A DNA stretch of 64,000 nt from Streptomyces albireticuli (GTDB lineage: Bacteria > Actinomycetota > Actinomycetes > Streptomycetales > Streptomycetaceae). Positions 1 to 6,572 of the stretch are shown in pieces. The position numbers were made by a program, and so were the translations under genes. The notes under the pieces are model-generated. The model made no database searches and had not been told where the DNA came from. It saw nothing but the letters and a program-made list of their open reading frames with translations. Location of the stretch: the NCBI RefSeq assembly GCF_021228125.1, contig NZ_JAJQQS010000004.1:372001-436000 (forward strand), read 5' to 3'. How positions within the stretch are numbered: position 1 is the stretch's first letter; each line of letters begins with the position of its first letter.

Positions 1-1182
1 ACCACTCCCCCGGACGTCACGCCCGGCGGCATCAGGTGCGCGATCCGGCTCGATGGCACGTGGACCGTGAAGGGCCTTGCCGACAAGGCCGACAACATCC
101 GGAACCTGTTGGGGGCCCGCACGTCCCTGCGGATCCGGATCACGTCCGGCACGCGTGGCGGGTGGGCCATGATCTCGCTCGCCACACGCAAGGCGACCGA
201 CGGCACGTCCTCCGTGTGGACGCCCGACCTGATCCCGTCGGATCCGGGCCTGATGTCCCTGGGGGTCGACACCGAGACCGGCGAACAGGTGCTGGTCCCG
301 TTCGACGAGCGCCTGTTGGTCTCGGGCGCGAGCGGCACCGGCAAGTCGTGGTCGACGCGTCCGCTCATGGCGACCGCGCACCTGCGCGGGGATCTCGTCC
401 TGATCGATGGCAAGGGCGAAGAGGCGAATATCTGGGAGAAAGTCTGCCGCGTAGCGATCGAAACGGACGAGATAGACGCTGCGATCGATGAAACTCACGC
501 CGAAATGAACCGCCGCAAGCGCGATATGAAGGCGCGAGGCATCAGCGTGTGGGACGGCCGACAGATCACGGTCGTGATCGATGAGGGTCAGGTGGTGCTC
601 TCTCAGATCGCCAAGGACAAGGAACGGCTACAGCGTCTCGTCGAACTTTCCTCCCTCGGCCGGTCCCGGGGTGTCGTTCTGTGGTGGGCGACGCAATATC
701 CGGTGACCGACGGACGGGCGCCCGGCGTTCACAACCTGATCGCCCCCAACCTCCTGACGCGCTTCTCTCTCCGCGTCGCCGGTACGACTCAGGCTCAGGT
801 GGCTTTGGACGATTGCGCGCACTACGCGCCGCACCAAATCCCCCAGGGCAAGGAATGGCGCGGCCACGGATACCTGAAGGGTTACGGCCCTCGGATGATC
901 CGGACATGGACGCTCGACGATGCGGGAGTCCTGGCACTTCCGCCGAACGTATGGAATTCCGGAAACGGCAAAGGCCCCGAGGACCCCACACCGTCCCGAA
1001 CCCTGACCCTGGTCAAGGAAGAGCCGAGTAAAGCACCGGCCGACAGGGAAACGCGCATTCGACTGATCCAGGGTGCGCAGCAGAGCGGAGCGCGAACGGT
1101 CGACGAAATCGCAGAGAGCACCGGAATCCCCCGGGCCTCGGTCGGCCGGATCCTTCAGGCACTCAAGGCAGAAACCGCGTAA
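1..1182 (+). CDS. tra: FtsK/SpoIIIE-type DNA translocase (conjugative Tra), 5' partial
   Basis: The frame is open from base 1, so the true start lies to the left of the window; 393 codons are visible. A P-loop GASGTGKS (nt 325-348) and a Walker B strand ITVVIDEG (about nt 564-587) mark a RecA-like motor domain. The last 35 residues (from about nt 1075) resemble a winged-helix DNA-binding domain like the FtsK gamma domain. In Streptomyces plasmids and AICEs, a single hexameric translocase of this family moves double-stranded DNA between hyphae after binding short repeats at a clt locus. The next gene encodes a small membrane protein, as expected for spread (Spd) genes. A housekeeping FtsK is unlikely because the N-terminal membrane region is not visible and the neighbours are plasmid-like. 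Confidence 0.85.
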   Translation, partial: TTPPDVTPGGIRCAIRLDGTWTVKGLADKADNIRNLLGARTSLRIRITSGTRGGWAMISLATRKATDGTSSVWTPDLIPSDPGLMSLGVDTETGEQVLVPFDERLLVSGASGTGKSWSTRPLMATAHLRGDLVLIDGKGEEANIWEKVCRVAIETDEIDAAIDETHAEMNRRKRDMKARGISVWDGRQITVVIDEGQVVLSQIAKDKERLQRLVELSSLGRSRGVVLWWATQYPVTDGRAPGVHNLIAPNLLTRFSLRVAGTTQAQVALDDCAHYAPHQIPQGKEWRGHGYLKGYGPRMIRTWTLDDAGVLALPPNVWNSGNGKGPEDPTPSRTLTLVKEEPSKAPADRETRIRLIQGAQQSGARTVDEIAESTGIPRASVGRILQALKAETA

Positions 1183-1255
1183 GGCCGCAGTACGGGGCCC
1201 CTGCCCGTCACAGCACCGGGGCCCCGTTCTCTCCCACTCACGAGGAGGACACCCA

Positions 1256-1714
1256 ATGTCCCACAACCCCATGACCGAAGAGGAAGAGCGCGAGTCGGCG
1301 CGGCTGATCGCGCAGGCGTACGCGCCGGAGTCCCGTCCCGCCGTCCGGCCGGACGTGGCGGCCCTCCTGGAGCGGCACCGCGAGGAGGCCCGGCACTTCG
1401 CCTCCACGCCGTACGTCCCGCAGCCGGATCCCGTCCGGCCGCCGGAGCCCATGCCCGCGTGGGCCAAGGGAGTTGCCCTGGCGGCCCCCACGACTGGCGC
1501 AGGCGTGTGGCTGGCCCTGGAGGGCGTCCGGGGCGTCCTCCAGGCCGTCTCCCTGGAGCTGGCTGCCGCCCTCGGTGTAGGCGGCCTCTTCCTGTGGCTG
1601 GTGCTGCGGTCGGCCGCGCAGCGCGGGCCCCGGAAGGTGGTCAACGACTACCGGGGCTCCACGATCACCAACCGGAAGTCGTCCGGCCTCACGTACAAGT
1701 CCAACAACGGCTGA
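1256..1714 (+). CDS. Small membrane protein, probable spread (Spd) protein
   Basis: 152 aa. The start is fixed by a strong GAGGAGG ribosome site at 1242-1248, 7 nt before ATG. The N-terminal half is hydrophilic, acidic and Pro-rich. Two hydrophobic segments follow (around residues 71-91 and 98-118), then a basic tail of about 30 residues. It lies 73 nt after the Tra gene on the same strand. In conjugative Streptomyces plasmids, small membrane proteins downstream of tra assist intramycelial plasmid spreading through septal walls. No family signature was recognised, so the Spd assignment rests on topology and position. Confidence 0.6.
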   Translation: MSHNPMTEEEERESARLIAQAYAPESRPAVRPDVAALLERHREEARHFASTPYVPQPDPVRPPEPMPAWAKGVALAAPTTGAGVWLALEGVRGVLQAVSLELAAALGVGGLFLWLVLRSAAQRGPRKVVNDYRGSTITNRKSSGLTYKSNNG

Positions 1715-1722
1715 CCGCCTGC

Positions 1723-1830
1723 CCGATTCGGGCCGATTCGGAAGATCTGGAAGATCTGGAATCCGACTCGGAATGAAGGCCACGGCCTCCACGGGAAACG
1801 GCACTTCAGGCACCTGGAATCCACCTGGAA
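1723..1830. repeat. Cluster of 9-bp direct repeats (possible clt/TRS)
   Basis: Just after the Spd-like gene there are CCGATTCGG twice (1723-1731, 1733-1741) with a variant CCGACTCGG (1763-1771), GAAGATCTG twice in tandem (1741-1758), and CACCTGGAA twice (1811-1819, 1822-1830). The position near tra suits a translocase recognition site. This role is inferred only. Confidence 0.4.
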
Positions 1831-1862
1831 GCACACCCGGAATCGGGCCACCGCTGACACAC

Positions 1863-1895
1863 GAGAGCCCCTCAGGATCACCCTGGGGGGCTCTC
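1863..1895. terminator. Hairpin, GAGAGCCCC family (copy 1)
   Basis: A 9-bp stem, GAGAGCCCC (1863-1871) with GGGGCTCTC (1887-1895), and a short inner CAGG/CCTG pairing. It sits between the rightward tra-spd pair and a leftward gene and probably ends transcription from both sides. Confidence 0.65.
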
Positions 1896-1912
1896 TGCGT
1901 TTCAGGGGCGCC

Positions 1913-2239
1913 TCACTCGGCCCGGATGAGACGGCCGCTCTCCTGGAGGACCACCGACTTCAGGGCCGACTCCTCCAGGAGGACCGGAACATCCGTCAGG
2001 AGATCCCGGATCTCCGCCAGGGCCGCCGTGCTGGCCGTCGGCCGCTGGCCGCCGCTCTCCGGCCCCAGGAGGTCCCGGACCTCCTCCAGGCTGGCCGTCC
2101 GGCCCGCACCGTCGGCCGCGCGCCCCTTGAAGTCGTCCCACGTGGGGCCGCTCTCCCGGAGCCGGTCCAGCCGCTTCAGAATGTCGTCCGTGTCGCTGTA
2201 CCCGGTCACTCCGATGCCACCGGGAATGTCGTACGCCAT
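1913..2239 (-). CDS. Hypothetical protein (element-encoded)
   Basis: 108 aa. The chosen ATG (2237-2239) has GGGAGG five nt upstream; an in-frame ATG five codons further up is also possible. The protein is mainly helical and charged, with no signal peptide, membrane segment or metal motif. The second half has heptad-like Leu and Val spacing (residues 73-105), which may form a short coiled coil. It converges on the tra-spd unit across the hairpin at 1863-1895. The family was not recognised. Confidence 0.5.
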   Translation of the reverse strand: MAYDIPGGIGVTGYSDTDDILKRLDRLRESGPTWDDFKGRAADGAGRTASLEEVRDLLGPESGGQRPTASTAALAEIRDLLTDVPVLLEESALKSVVLQESGRLIRAE

Positions 2240-2383
2240 GCCAGCCTCCCGCATATGGGTCGCCCTGCGCCTGTCGGCGCACGGCTCCGGAAAGAAGCCA
2301 CCCCGTCTCTTCATCACGCCTCCGGCCAAGTCGGTTGATTCGAGGCCGGGGAATGCCTCTTTCCGCCGCCCATTCTCCCCCGT

Positions 2384-2653
2384 ATGGTCCACCCCATGGC
2401 AACAGGTTCCGCATTCCGACCGTGGGTCCACATGAACGACGGCCGCAAAGGGCCGGGCCTCAACTCCGGGTGGACCATCAAAACCGCTGCCGTGTGCCCG
2501 AATTGCTCGCACACTTCCCGGCGGCACGGCCCGGACGGCTGCACGGGTCTGACGGAACTCGGCGGCCCGGAATGCCACTGCCGACAGATGCCCGGCAAGA
2601 GGGAACGCCAGAAGGCATTCGTGAACAACGCCGTGGACACGGCGGAGGCGTAG
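2384..2653 (+). CDS. Small Cys-rich protein (possible zinc ribbon)
   Basis: 89 aa from ATG 2384, or 85 aa from the in-frame ATG at 2396; neither start has a clear Shine-Dalgarno. Cysteines occur as CPNC, then a single C, then CHC, a spacing that suits a small zinc-binding fold. The stop is 3 nt before the next start, which indicates translational coupling with another Cys-rich protein. Function unknown. Confidence 0.5.
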   Translation: MVHPMATGSAFRPWVHMNDGRKGPGLNSGWTIKTAAVCPNCSHTSRRHGPDGCTGLTELGGPECHCRQMPGKRERQKAFVNNAVDTAEA

Positions 2654-2656
2654 GCC

Positions 2657-2959
2657 GTGCAGTTCAGCAGCGAGAGGGAACGCACCCTGGCCCGCGCACT
2701 CGGACTGTGCACCCGGTGCGGAGACCCCCTGCCCGAGGCGTGCGCCTTCCGATGGTGCGAGAAGTGCCGCGCCGTTCAGCGGCCCGCAAGCCATGCGTTC
2801 GTGACCAGACGCAGAAAGAACCGCCGTCAGGCCGGTCTGTGCATCCGATGCGGGGAGCCCTCAGACGGCCGGATCCGGTGCCGCCCCTGCGCCGACGAAT
2901 TCAACGCCTACCAGAACGAACGCAACCGGCGCATACGCGAGGGAACGTGGCGGGACTAG
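2657..2959 (+). CDS. Double zinc-ribbon protein
   Basis: 100 aa with a GTG start 3 nt after the previous stop. It contains two similar modules of paired CxxC motifs: CTRC with CEKC (about residues 18-37) and CIRC with CRPC (about residues 62-78). They are joined and flanked by strongly basic segments, as in nucleic-acid-binding zinc knuckles. Transcription probably ends at the hairpin 3005-3040. No named family recognised. Confidence 0.6.
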   Translation: MQFSSERERTLARALGLCTRCGDPLPEACAFRWCEKCRAVQRPASHAFVTRRRKNRRQAGLCIRCGEPSDGRIRCRPCADEFNAYQNERNRRIREGTWRD

Positions 2960-3004
2960 GCTGTACCTGTCGGCTGGCCAGCCTCCCGACGCGGTCAACA
3001 CCCA

Positions 3005-3040
3005 GAGAGCCCCCGGACCTGACGAGCCCCGGGGGCTCTC
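3005..3040. terminator. Hairpin, GAGAGCCCC family (copy 2)
   Basis: A perfect 12-bp stem, GAGAGCCCCCGG (3005-3016) with CCGGGGGCTCTC (3029-3040), 45 nt after the double zinc-ribbon gene. Confidence 0.75.
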
Positions 3041-3260
3041 GCACGCCTACGGGTGTCAGCAACGACAGGGCCACTGACCAGGGTTGATGGCCTAGGCCGG
3101 CTGGCTCCGCGTCAACAAGCGGCGCCGGATTTTCTCGCCCTCCGGATTCGGCCGACCGGCTGTCCTCTGGGGTTTTCTGGCCGCCGCAACCGGCTGTGCA
3201 ACCCCCGTGCAACACTCCTCGACACCCTCTGACCTGCCCGGACACTCCCCCGGGGGAGGT

Positions 3261-3449
3261 CTGCCGCAAGGCCGGGCGCAAGGGCCCGCACGCCGACCCG
3301 CGCCAGCCTGCCGCATAGGAACCCGAAGTGGCCTGCCGCAAGGTCGGGCGCAAAGGGCCGCGCAACCCTTCCGGACACCCTCCGGCCTTGCCGATCATGC
3401 CCGGTGGCCGCCGTCGCGCATGGCCTACCGCAAGGTTCCGCGCAAACCG
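3261..3449. repeat. Repeats of CTGCCGCAAGG..GGGCGCAAAGG type
   Basis: Three long related copies start at 3261 (CTGCCGCAAGG), 3333 (CTGCCGCAAGG) and 3425 (CTACCGCAAGG), each followed by a GCGCAA half. A shorter copy, CTGCCGCATAGG, starts at 3308. Spacing is uneven (72 and 92 nt between the long copies). Confidence 0.5.
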
Positions 3450-4071
3450 TGCCCGTTTCGCGCCTTTATGTACCGCTATGCGTCACGACAAGGGCTCGCC
3501 CGGCTCGATCCGCAGCGCTCTGACCTGGGGGTTTACGGCCTTCAGGACAGGCCCTCTGTACGGCCGCCAGAGAGCCCCGCAGGGCGGGCCGGAGGGAATC
3601 ACACCGGGGCAACGCTGGCAGGCCGCCAGAGGCCCCATTCTGCGGGCCGTTTTTGATCACTCGCCCACGTGAGCCACGCGTGAACGGACAGACGACCTAA
3701 ACCGGGGACCCAATCTCGCATTCGTGAGAGAAATTGGTTTTCTCCCGGGAGTTCTTTTTCTCGATCCGCCCGGCTTCCGGCCCGCCCGGATTTTCTCTGG
3801 CACCCCCGGCAAGCCTCCCCATGCCTCCCCCGTCTCCTGTCAGCCACGCACGGCGCAACATGGCGCCCCCTGGCACCCCTGGGCACGCACGCACGCATTC
3901 GCCCGGCATTCCCATGCCCCGACTATCCGCCGGGCCCGTCGGCCCGCGCCGTGCGTCGCGCAGGCGCACGCGAGTCGTGAAGTGCCAGCCGACCAAATCG
4001 ACTGGTCTAAACCTTCAGACCTCAAAAGCCGACGGGCACGCCTGCCGCTTTTATTTGTCGATCCTCGGGGC

Positions 4072-4128
4072 CTCGCGCGCCCGCGCCCGCGCGCACGCAC
4101 GCGCACACGCGCAGGCTCACGCGTGTGA
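4072..4128. other. Alternating purine-pyrimidine CG/CA tract
   Basis: Long runs of CGCGCG, CGCACG and CACACG dinucleotides interrupted by a few CC steps. Such tracts can adopt Z-DNA under negative supercoiling. No coding explanation is seen. It ends about 30 nt before the first res-like repeat. Confidence 0.4.
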
Positions 4129-4155
4129 TCACGGGGTATGCAGAGCCTGGAGACC

Positions 4156-4290
4156 TGTTCATCAAACGGTCGTTAGGTGAACCTGCGCCAACTCCCCCTG
4201 TTCACCCGCCGACCAACCTCTGATCTGTTCATCAACCCGTTCATCTATGTGCTACTGTTCATCTTGTCGGCAAGCACGTTTGATGAACGG
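4156..4290. promoter_or_regulatory. GTTCATC repeats upstream of the serine recombinase (res/operator-like)
   Basis: TGTTCATCAAACG (4156-4168), TGTTCATCAACCCG (4226-4239), CGTTCATCTATG (4239-4250) and TGTTCATCTTG (4256-4266) lie in direct orientation. An inverted copy, GTTTGATGAACGG (4278-4290), lies next to the recombinase start. The outer pair forms a 10-bp inverted match (TTCATCAAAC and GTTTGATGAA). Resolvases of this family normally bind several sub-sites just upstream of their own gene. Confidence 0.6.
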
Positions 4291-4297
4291 AGAGGTC

Positions 4298-5236
4298 ATG
4301 GCACTGATCGGTCTGGTGCGAGTGAGCACCGACAAGCAGGAGACGGCACGCCAGCACGACGCCCTGAAGGAGGCAGGGTGCATCCGGATCTTCGAAGAGA
4401 AGATCAGCGGCAAGACGAACGTGGCGGAGCGTCCGGCGCTGCAAGCGGCCCTCGGGTTCATGCGAGACGGAGACATGCTCTGCGTGCAGGAAGTTGACCG
4501 CCTCGGTCGCAACCTCCTCGAAGGTTTGATCATGCTGACCGACCTGTTCGAGCGCGGCTACTCCGTGAAGGTTCTCGACGGCATCGCCCGGGGCGAGCAC
4601 ACGGAGCGGAGTCTGATCCTTGACCTGGCGTTCGCCCTGGCGGAGGACCGGCGCCGGGACATCGTGAAGAAGACAAAGAACGGCCTGGAGGCGGCCCGGA
4701 AGAGGGGGCGCATCGGCGGCCGTCGGCCGGTCATGTCCGAGGCAATGACCGCGCAGGCCGTGGCGCTGCGGGAGAAGGGATTCACGATCCGGCAGATTCA
4801 GCCGCACCTGACGTACAGGACGGCCGACGGGAAGACGCGGAACCCGTCCGTGGGAGCTATCTCCCAGGCCCTGAAGGAACACGACAAGACGTCCGTGGAG
4901 TACGGGAGCAAGACGGACGTGAAGGACGGGAGCACGACCGGGGCGGAGCCGGTGACCGTGGAGGAGGGCACCGGGCAGACAGCCGTGGAGGTGACCGAAG
5001 AGGAGTACGTGCGGGTACCCATGGCCGACAGCTACCGGGCCGTCGTGTTCAGCCAGGGCACGGAGGACATGAAACGCGCAGTGGCGCAGGCGGAGCCGCG
5101 CGGCAAGCTGTGGGTCGTCCTGGCCCCGGTCCGGACGCATGAGGCCATGGCCCGCATGACCGTGACCGGCGCCCCCAAGGCGGCACTGGCGGCCCGCCAG
5201 AAGTACGCCGACAAGGTGACCGCCCTGTCCGCCTGA
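4298..5236 (+). CDS. Serine recombinase (resolvase/invertase family) with C-terminal extension
   Basis: 312 aa from ATG 4298; an AGAG site lies just upstream. The N-terminal catalytic domain has the nucleophile Ser10 in GLVRVSTDKQ, the DRLGRN motif (residues 67-72) and an E-helix region at 100-135. A Hin-type DNA-binding HTH follows at about 150-193. Typical resolvases of about 185-200 aa would end there. This one adds an acidic Thr/Glu-rich linker (about 198-240) and a further domain of about 70 residues (242-312). It is too short and lacks the zinc and coiled-coil domains expected of a large serine integrase. It probably resolves multimers or inverts DNA at the repeats directly upstream. 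It is the only recombinase in the window, so a role in integration cannot be excluded. Confidence 0.85.
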   Translation: MALIGLVRVSTDKQETARQHDALKEAGCIRIFEEKISGKTNVAERPALQAALGFMRDGDMLCVQEVDRLGRNLLEGLIMLTDLFERGYSVKVLDGIARGEHTERSLILDLAFALAEDRRRDIVKKTKNGLEAARKRGRIGGRRPVMSEAMTAQAVALREKGFTIRQIQPHLTYRTADGKTRNPSVGAISQALKEHDKTSVEYGSKTDVKDGSTTGAEPVTVEEGTGQTAVEVTEEEYVRVPMADSYRAVVFSQGTEDMKRAVAQAEPRGKLWVVLAPVRTHEAMARMTVTGAPKAALAARQKYADKVTALSA

Positions 5237-5272
5237 AGCACCCGACCGCGATCAACCCGAGGAGTATCTGAG

Positions 5273-5365
5273 ATGTTCGAGATCATCCACGCCGTGGCCA
5301 CGGTGCTGGCCGTCCTGTCGGCCAAGAGGGCGGAACGGAACCGCCGACGGGTGGCCAGCCGGTAA
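5273..5365 (+). CDS. 30-aa hydrophobic peptide with basic tail
   Basis: A very short frame, 36 nt after the recombinase stop. ATG 5273 is preceded by GAGGAG (5259-5264) at 8 nt, a good ribosome site. The peptide has a hydrophobic N-terminal segment of about 16 residues (MFEIIHAVATVLAVL) and ends in a cluster of seven Arg/Lys residues. A terminator hairpin follows 28 nt after the stop. The ribosome site and terminator favour a real small membrane-associated peptide, but there is no homology evidence. Confidence 0.45.
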   Translation: MFEIIHAVATVLAVLSAKRAERNRRRVASR

Positions 5366-5393
5366 GGCCGCATACGGCCCGCTGACACCCCCT

Positions 5394-5426
5394 GAGAGCC
5401 CCGCCATTCGAGTTGGCGGGGCTCTC
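5394..5426. terminator. Hairpin, GAGAGCCCC family (copy 3)
   Basis: A perfect 12-bp stem, GAGAGCCCCGCC (5394-5405) with GGCGGGGCTCTC (5415-5426), downstream of the recombinase and small-peptide genes. Confidence 0.75.
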
Positions 5427-5486
5427 GTCATGTCCGCCCCGGCAGGCGCCGTGACGGACGGCCGGAGGACCGGGAGCCCCCGAGGG

Positions 5487-5574
5487 CACAGACGGCCGCC
5501 TGAGAACCCCTGACGGTCCTCTTCTCCCTGGGGCCGACTGGTAAAAACTGGTAACCACAGACGGCCGCCTGAGA
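5487..5574. repeat. 19-bp direct repeat pair
   Basis: CACAGACGGCCGCCTGAGA occurs exactly at 5487-5505 and again at 5556-5574. The space between also has ACTGGTAA twice. No gene lies here; the whole stretch 5427-5771 is non-coding. Confidence 0.6.
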
Positions 5575-5578
5575 CGTC

Positions 5579-5615
5579 GAGAGCCCCCGACCGAGGGAAG
5601 CGGCCGGGGGCTCTC
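5579..5615. terminator. Hairpin, GAGAGCCCC family (copy 4)
   Basis: GAGAGCCCCCG (5579-5589) pairs with CGGGGGCTCTC (5605-5615). It follows directly on the second 19-bp repeat. Confidence 0.65.
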
Positions 5616-5771
5616 TGCTGCACCCTCCTCGGCGCACACGGCCAGCCTGTCACGCCCTTGCCGTGGGAGTCGCACCCGCTGCGCGGGGTGCTCCAAGAGC
5701 AAGAGGCCACCCGCTCCCGCGCTCCCGGACGTCAGGGACCAAGAGGAGGAAGAGGTGGCCTCTTCTGCGAG

Positions 5772-5790
5772 CACCGGCCGTAGGCCGGTG
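5772..5790 (-). terminator. Hairpin after the 5803-6249 gene
   Basis: An 8-bp stem CACCGGCC/GGCCGGTG with a GTA loop, 13 nt beyond the stop of the leftward gene. A wider inverted pair, AGAGGCCACC and GGTGGCCTCT, lies at about 5702-5762. Confidence 0.5.
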
Positions 5791-5802
5791 GGAGACCCGT
5801 TC

Positions 5803-6249
5803 TCAGGGACGCACCCCGAACCCCTCGGCGTAGGCGAGCTTGGAGCGCTCCCGTGCCGCGTCGGCGCACACCTGCCGGTGAGCCCTGGCGACGGCCGCCC
5901 CGATGGTCGACTTCCCCGGGTACCGCTGCGCCCCGAGGCGGAGGGCCTGGCGCCGGAGAGCGTCCCGCCCGCCGGGACGGGTCACGCCGTTGTCGTAGAG
6001 CCACTGTGCCCACTCCTGCGGGCCCGCTCCGGCCGACGGTTCCTCGGATACCTCCACGGGCGCGGGAGTGCCCCTGACGGCCTCCTGTGACGTCCTGGGA
6101 AGCCGTACCGGCATTGGGCCACCCAGGAGGAGGCGCCGCAACAGTTCCTCGTACGTCTCGCCGTAGTCGTTGACGCCCGTGCCGCCGGGCCTGAAGTCCC
6201 TGTACTGCGGGAAGCGACCGCCCCCCGAGTAGTCGTAGAAAGCGCTCAT
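5803..6249 (-). CDS. Hypothetical protein downstream of the replication ATPase
   Basis: 148 aa. The ATG at 6247-6249 abuts the iteron array, with no strong ribosome site. The N-terminal third is Gly/Tyr-rich and hydrophilic. The C-terminal half (about 80-148) is helical and basic, with the segment QEWAQWLYDNGVTR. A similar-looking EEWAAMLYAAGVRE stretch occurs near the C-terminus of the ATPase encoded just upstream, suggesting a shared interaction module. No family recognised. Position suggests an accessory replication or copy-control role. Confidence 0.5.
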   Translation of the reverse strand: MSAFYDYSGGGRFPQYRDFRPGGTGVNDYGETYEELLRRLLLGGPMPVRLPRTSQEAVRGTPAPVEVSEEPSAGAGPQEWAQWLYDNGVTRPGGRDALRRQALRLGAQRYPGKSTIGAAVARAHRQVCADAARERSKLAYAEGFGVRP

Positions 6250-6265
6250 GCGGCCAGTCTGCCGC

Positions 6266-6553
6266 CTGTTCTGTTCCTCCGACCTGTTCCCGCCGTCCCA
6301 ACTGTTCCCCCCTATAGGGGGGGGAACAGGGAACAGTGGACGCCCAGGAACAATTGTTCCCGAGGGTGGGAACAGGTCTGACCTGCACCTTTACAAGATC
6401 AGGGAACAGTGGGAACAGTCCGGGGAACTGTTCCCCGATCATGGTCGGAACAGGCCCCTGGGAACAGGTCTGGGGAACAAGCAAAACCCCCCATACCGGA
6501 CACGGTTGGGGGGCTGTGCTCAGGAGGCCCGGGAACGGGGAACAGGGGAACAG
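6266..6553. repeat. oriV: Iteron array GGAACAG/CTGTTCC (candidate replication origin)
   Basis: Thirteen exact 7-mers were counted by eye: CTGTTCC at 6271, 6284, 6302 and 6428, and GGAACAG at 6323, 6330, 6369, 6403, 6412, 6447, 6461, 6539 and 6547. Near copies are at 6266 (CTGTTCT) and 6474 (GGAACAA). Two palindromes combine half-sites: GGAACAATTGTTCC (6347-6360) and GGGGAACTGTTCCCC (6422-6436). The array fills the gap between the ATPase gene and the next leftward gene, as expected for an iteron origin beside its replication genes. Confidence 0.75.
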
Positions 6554-6572
6554 TCGCCCGGGAGCCCTCCGC

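Larger units (their letters stand above)
3041..4155. other. Long non-coding stretch of the element
   Basis: No open frame here has a ribosome site or a believable protein composition. The segment holds the repeat cluster at 3261-3449, a relatively AT-rich patch around 3717-3765 that includes a GAGAAA/TTTCTC inverted repeat, and an alternating CG/CA tract at 4072-4128. A stretch this rich in repeats between a terminator and a recombinase gene could hold a cis-acting transfer or replication site. Confidence 0.5.

Noticed and set aside
3724..4180. Overlapping short plus-strand frames rich in Arg, Pro and His
   Set aside because: No ribosome site; the sequence is explained by the alternating CG/CA tract and repeats.
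5283..5774. Minus-strand frame with an EEATSSSS peptide resembling the Ser run of the Prim-Pol gene
   Set aside because: It runs through two terminators and both 19-bp repeats. The likeness comes from a shared GAGGTGGCCTCTTC DNA word and not from homology.
6266..6553. CRISPR array
   Set aside because: Repeat units are 7 bp, in both orientations and irregularly spaced, and there are no cas genes.
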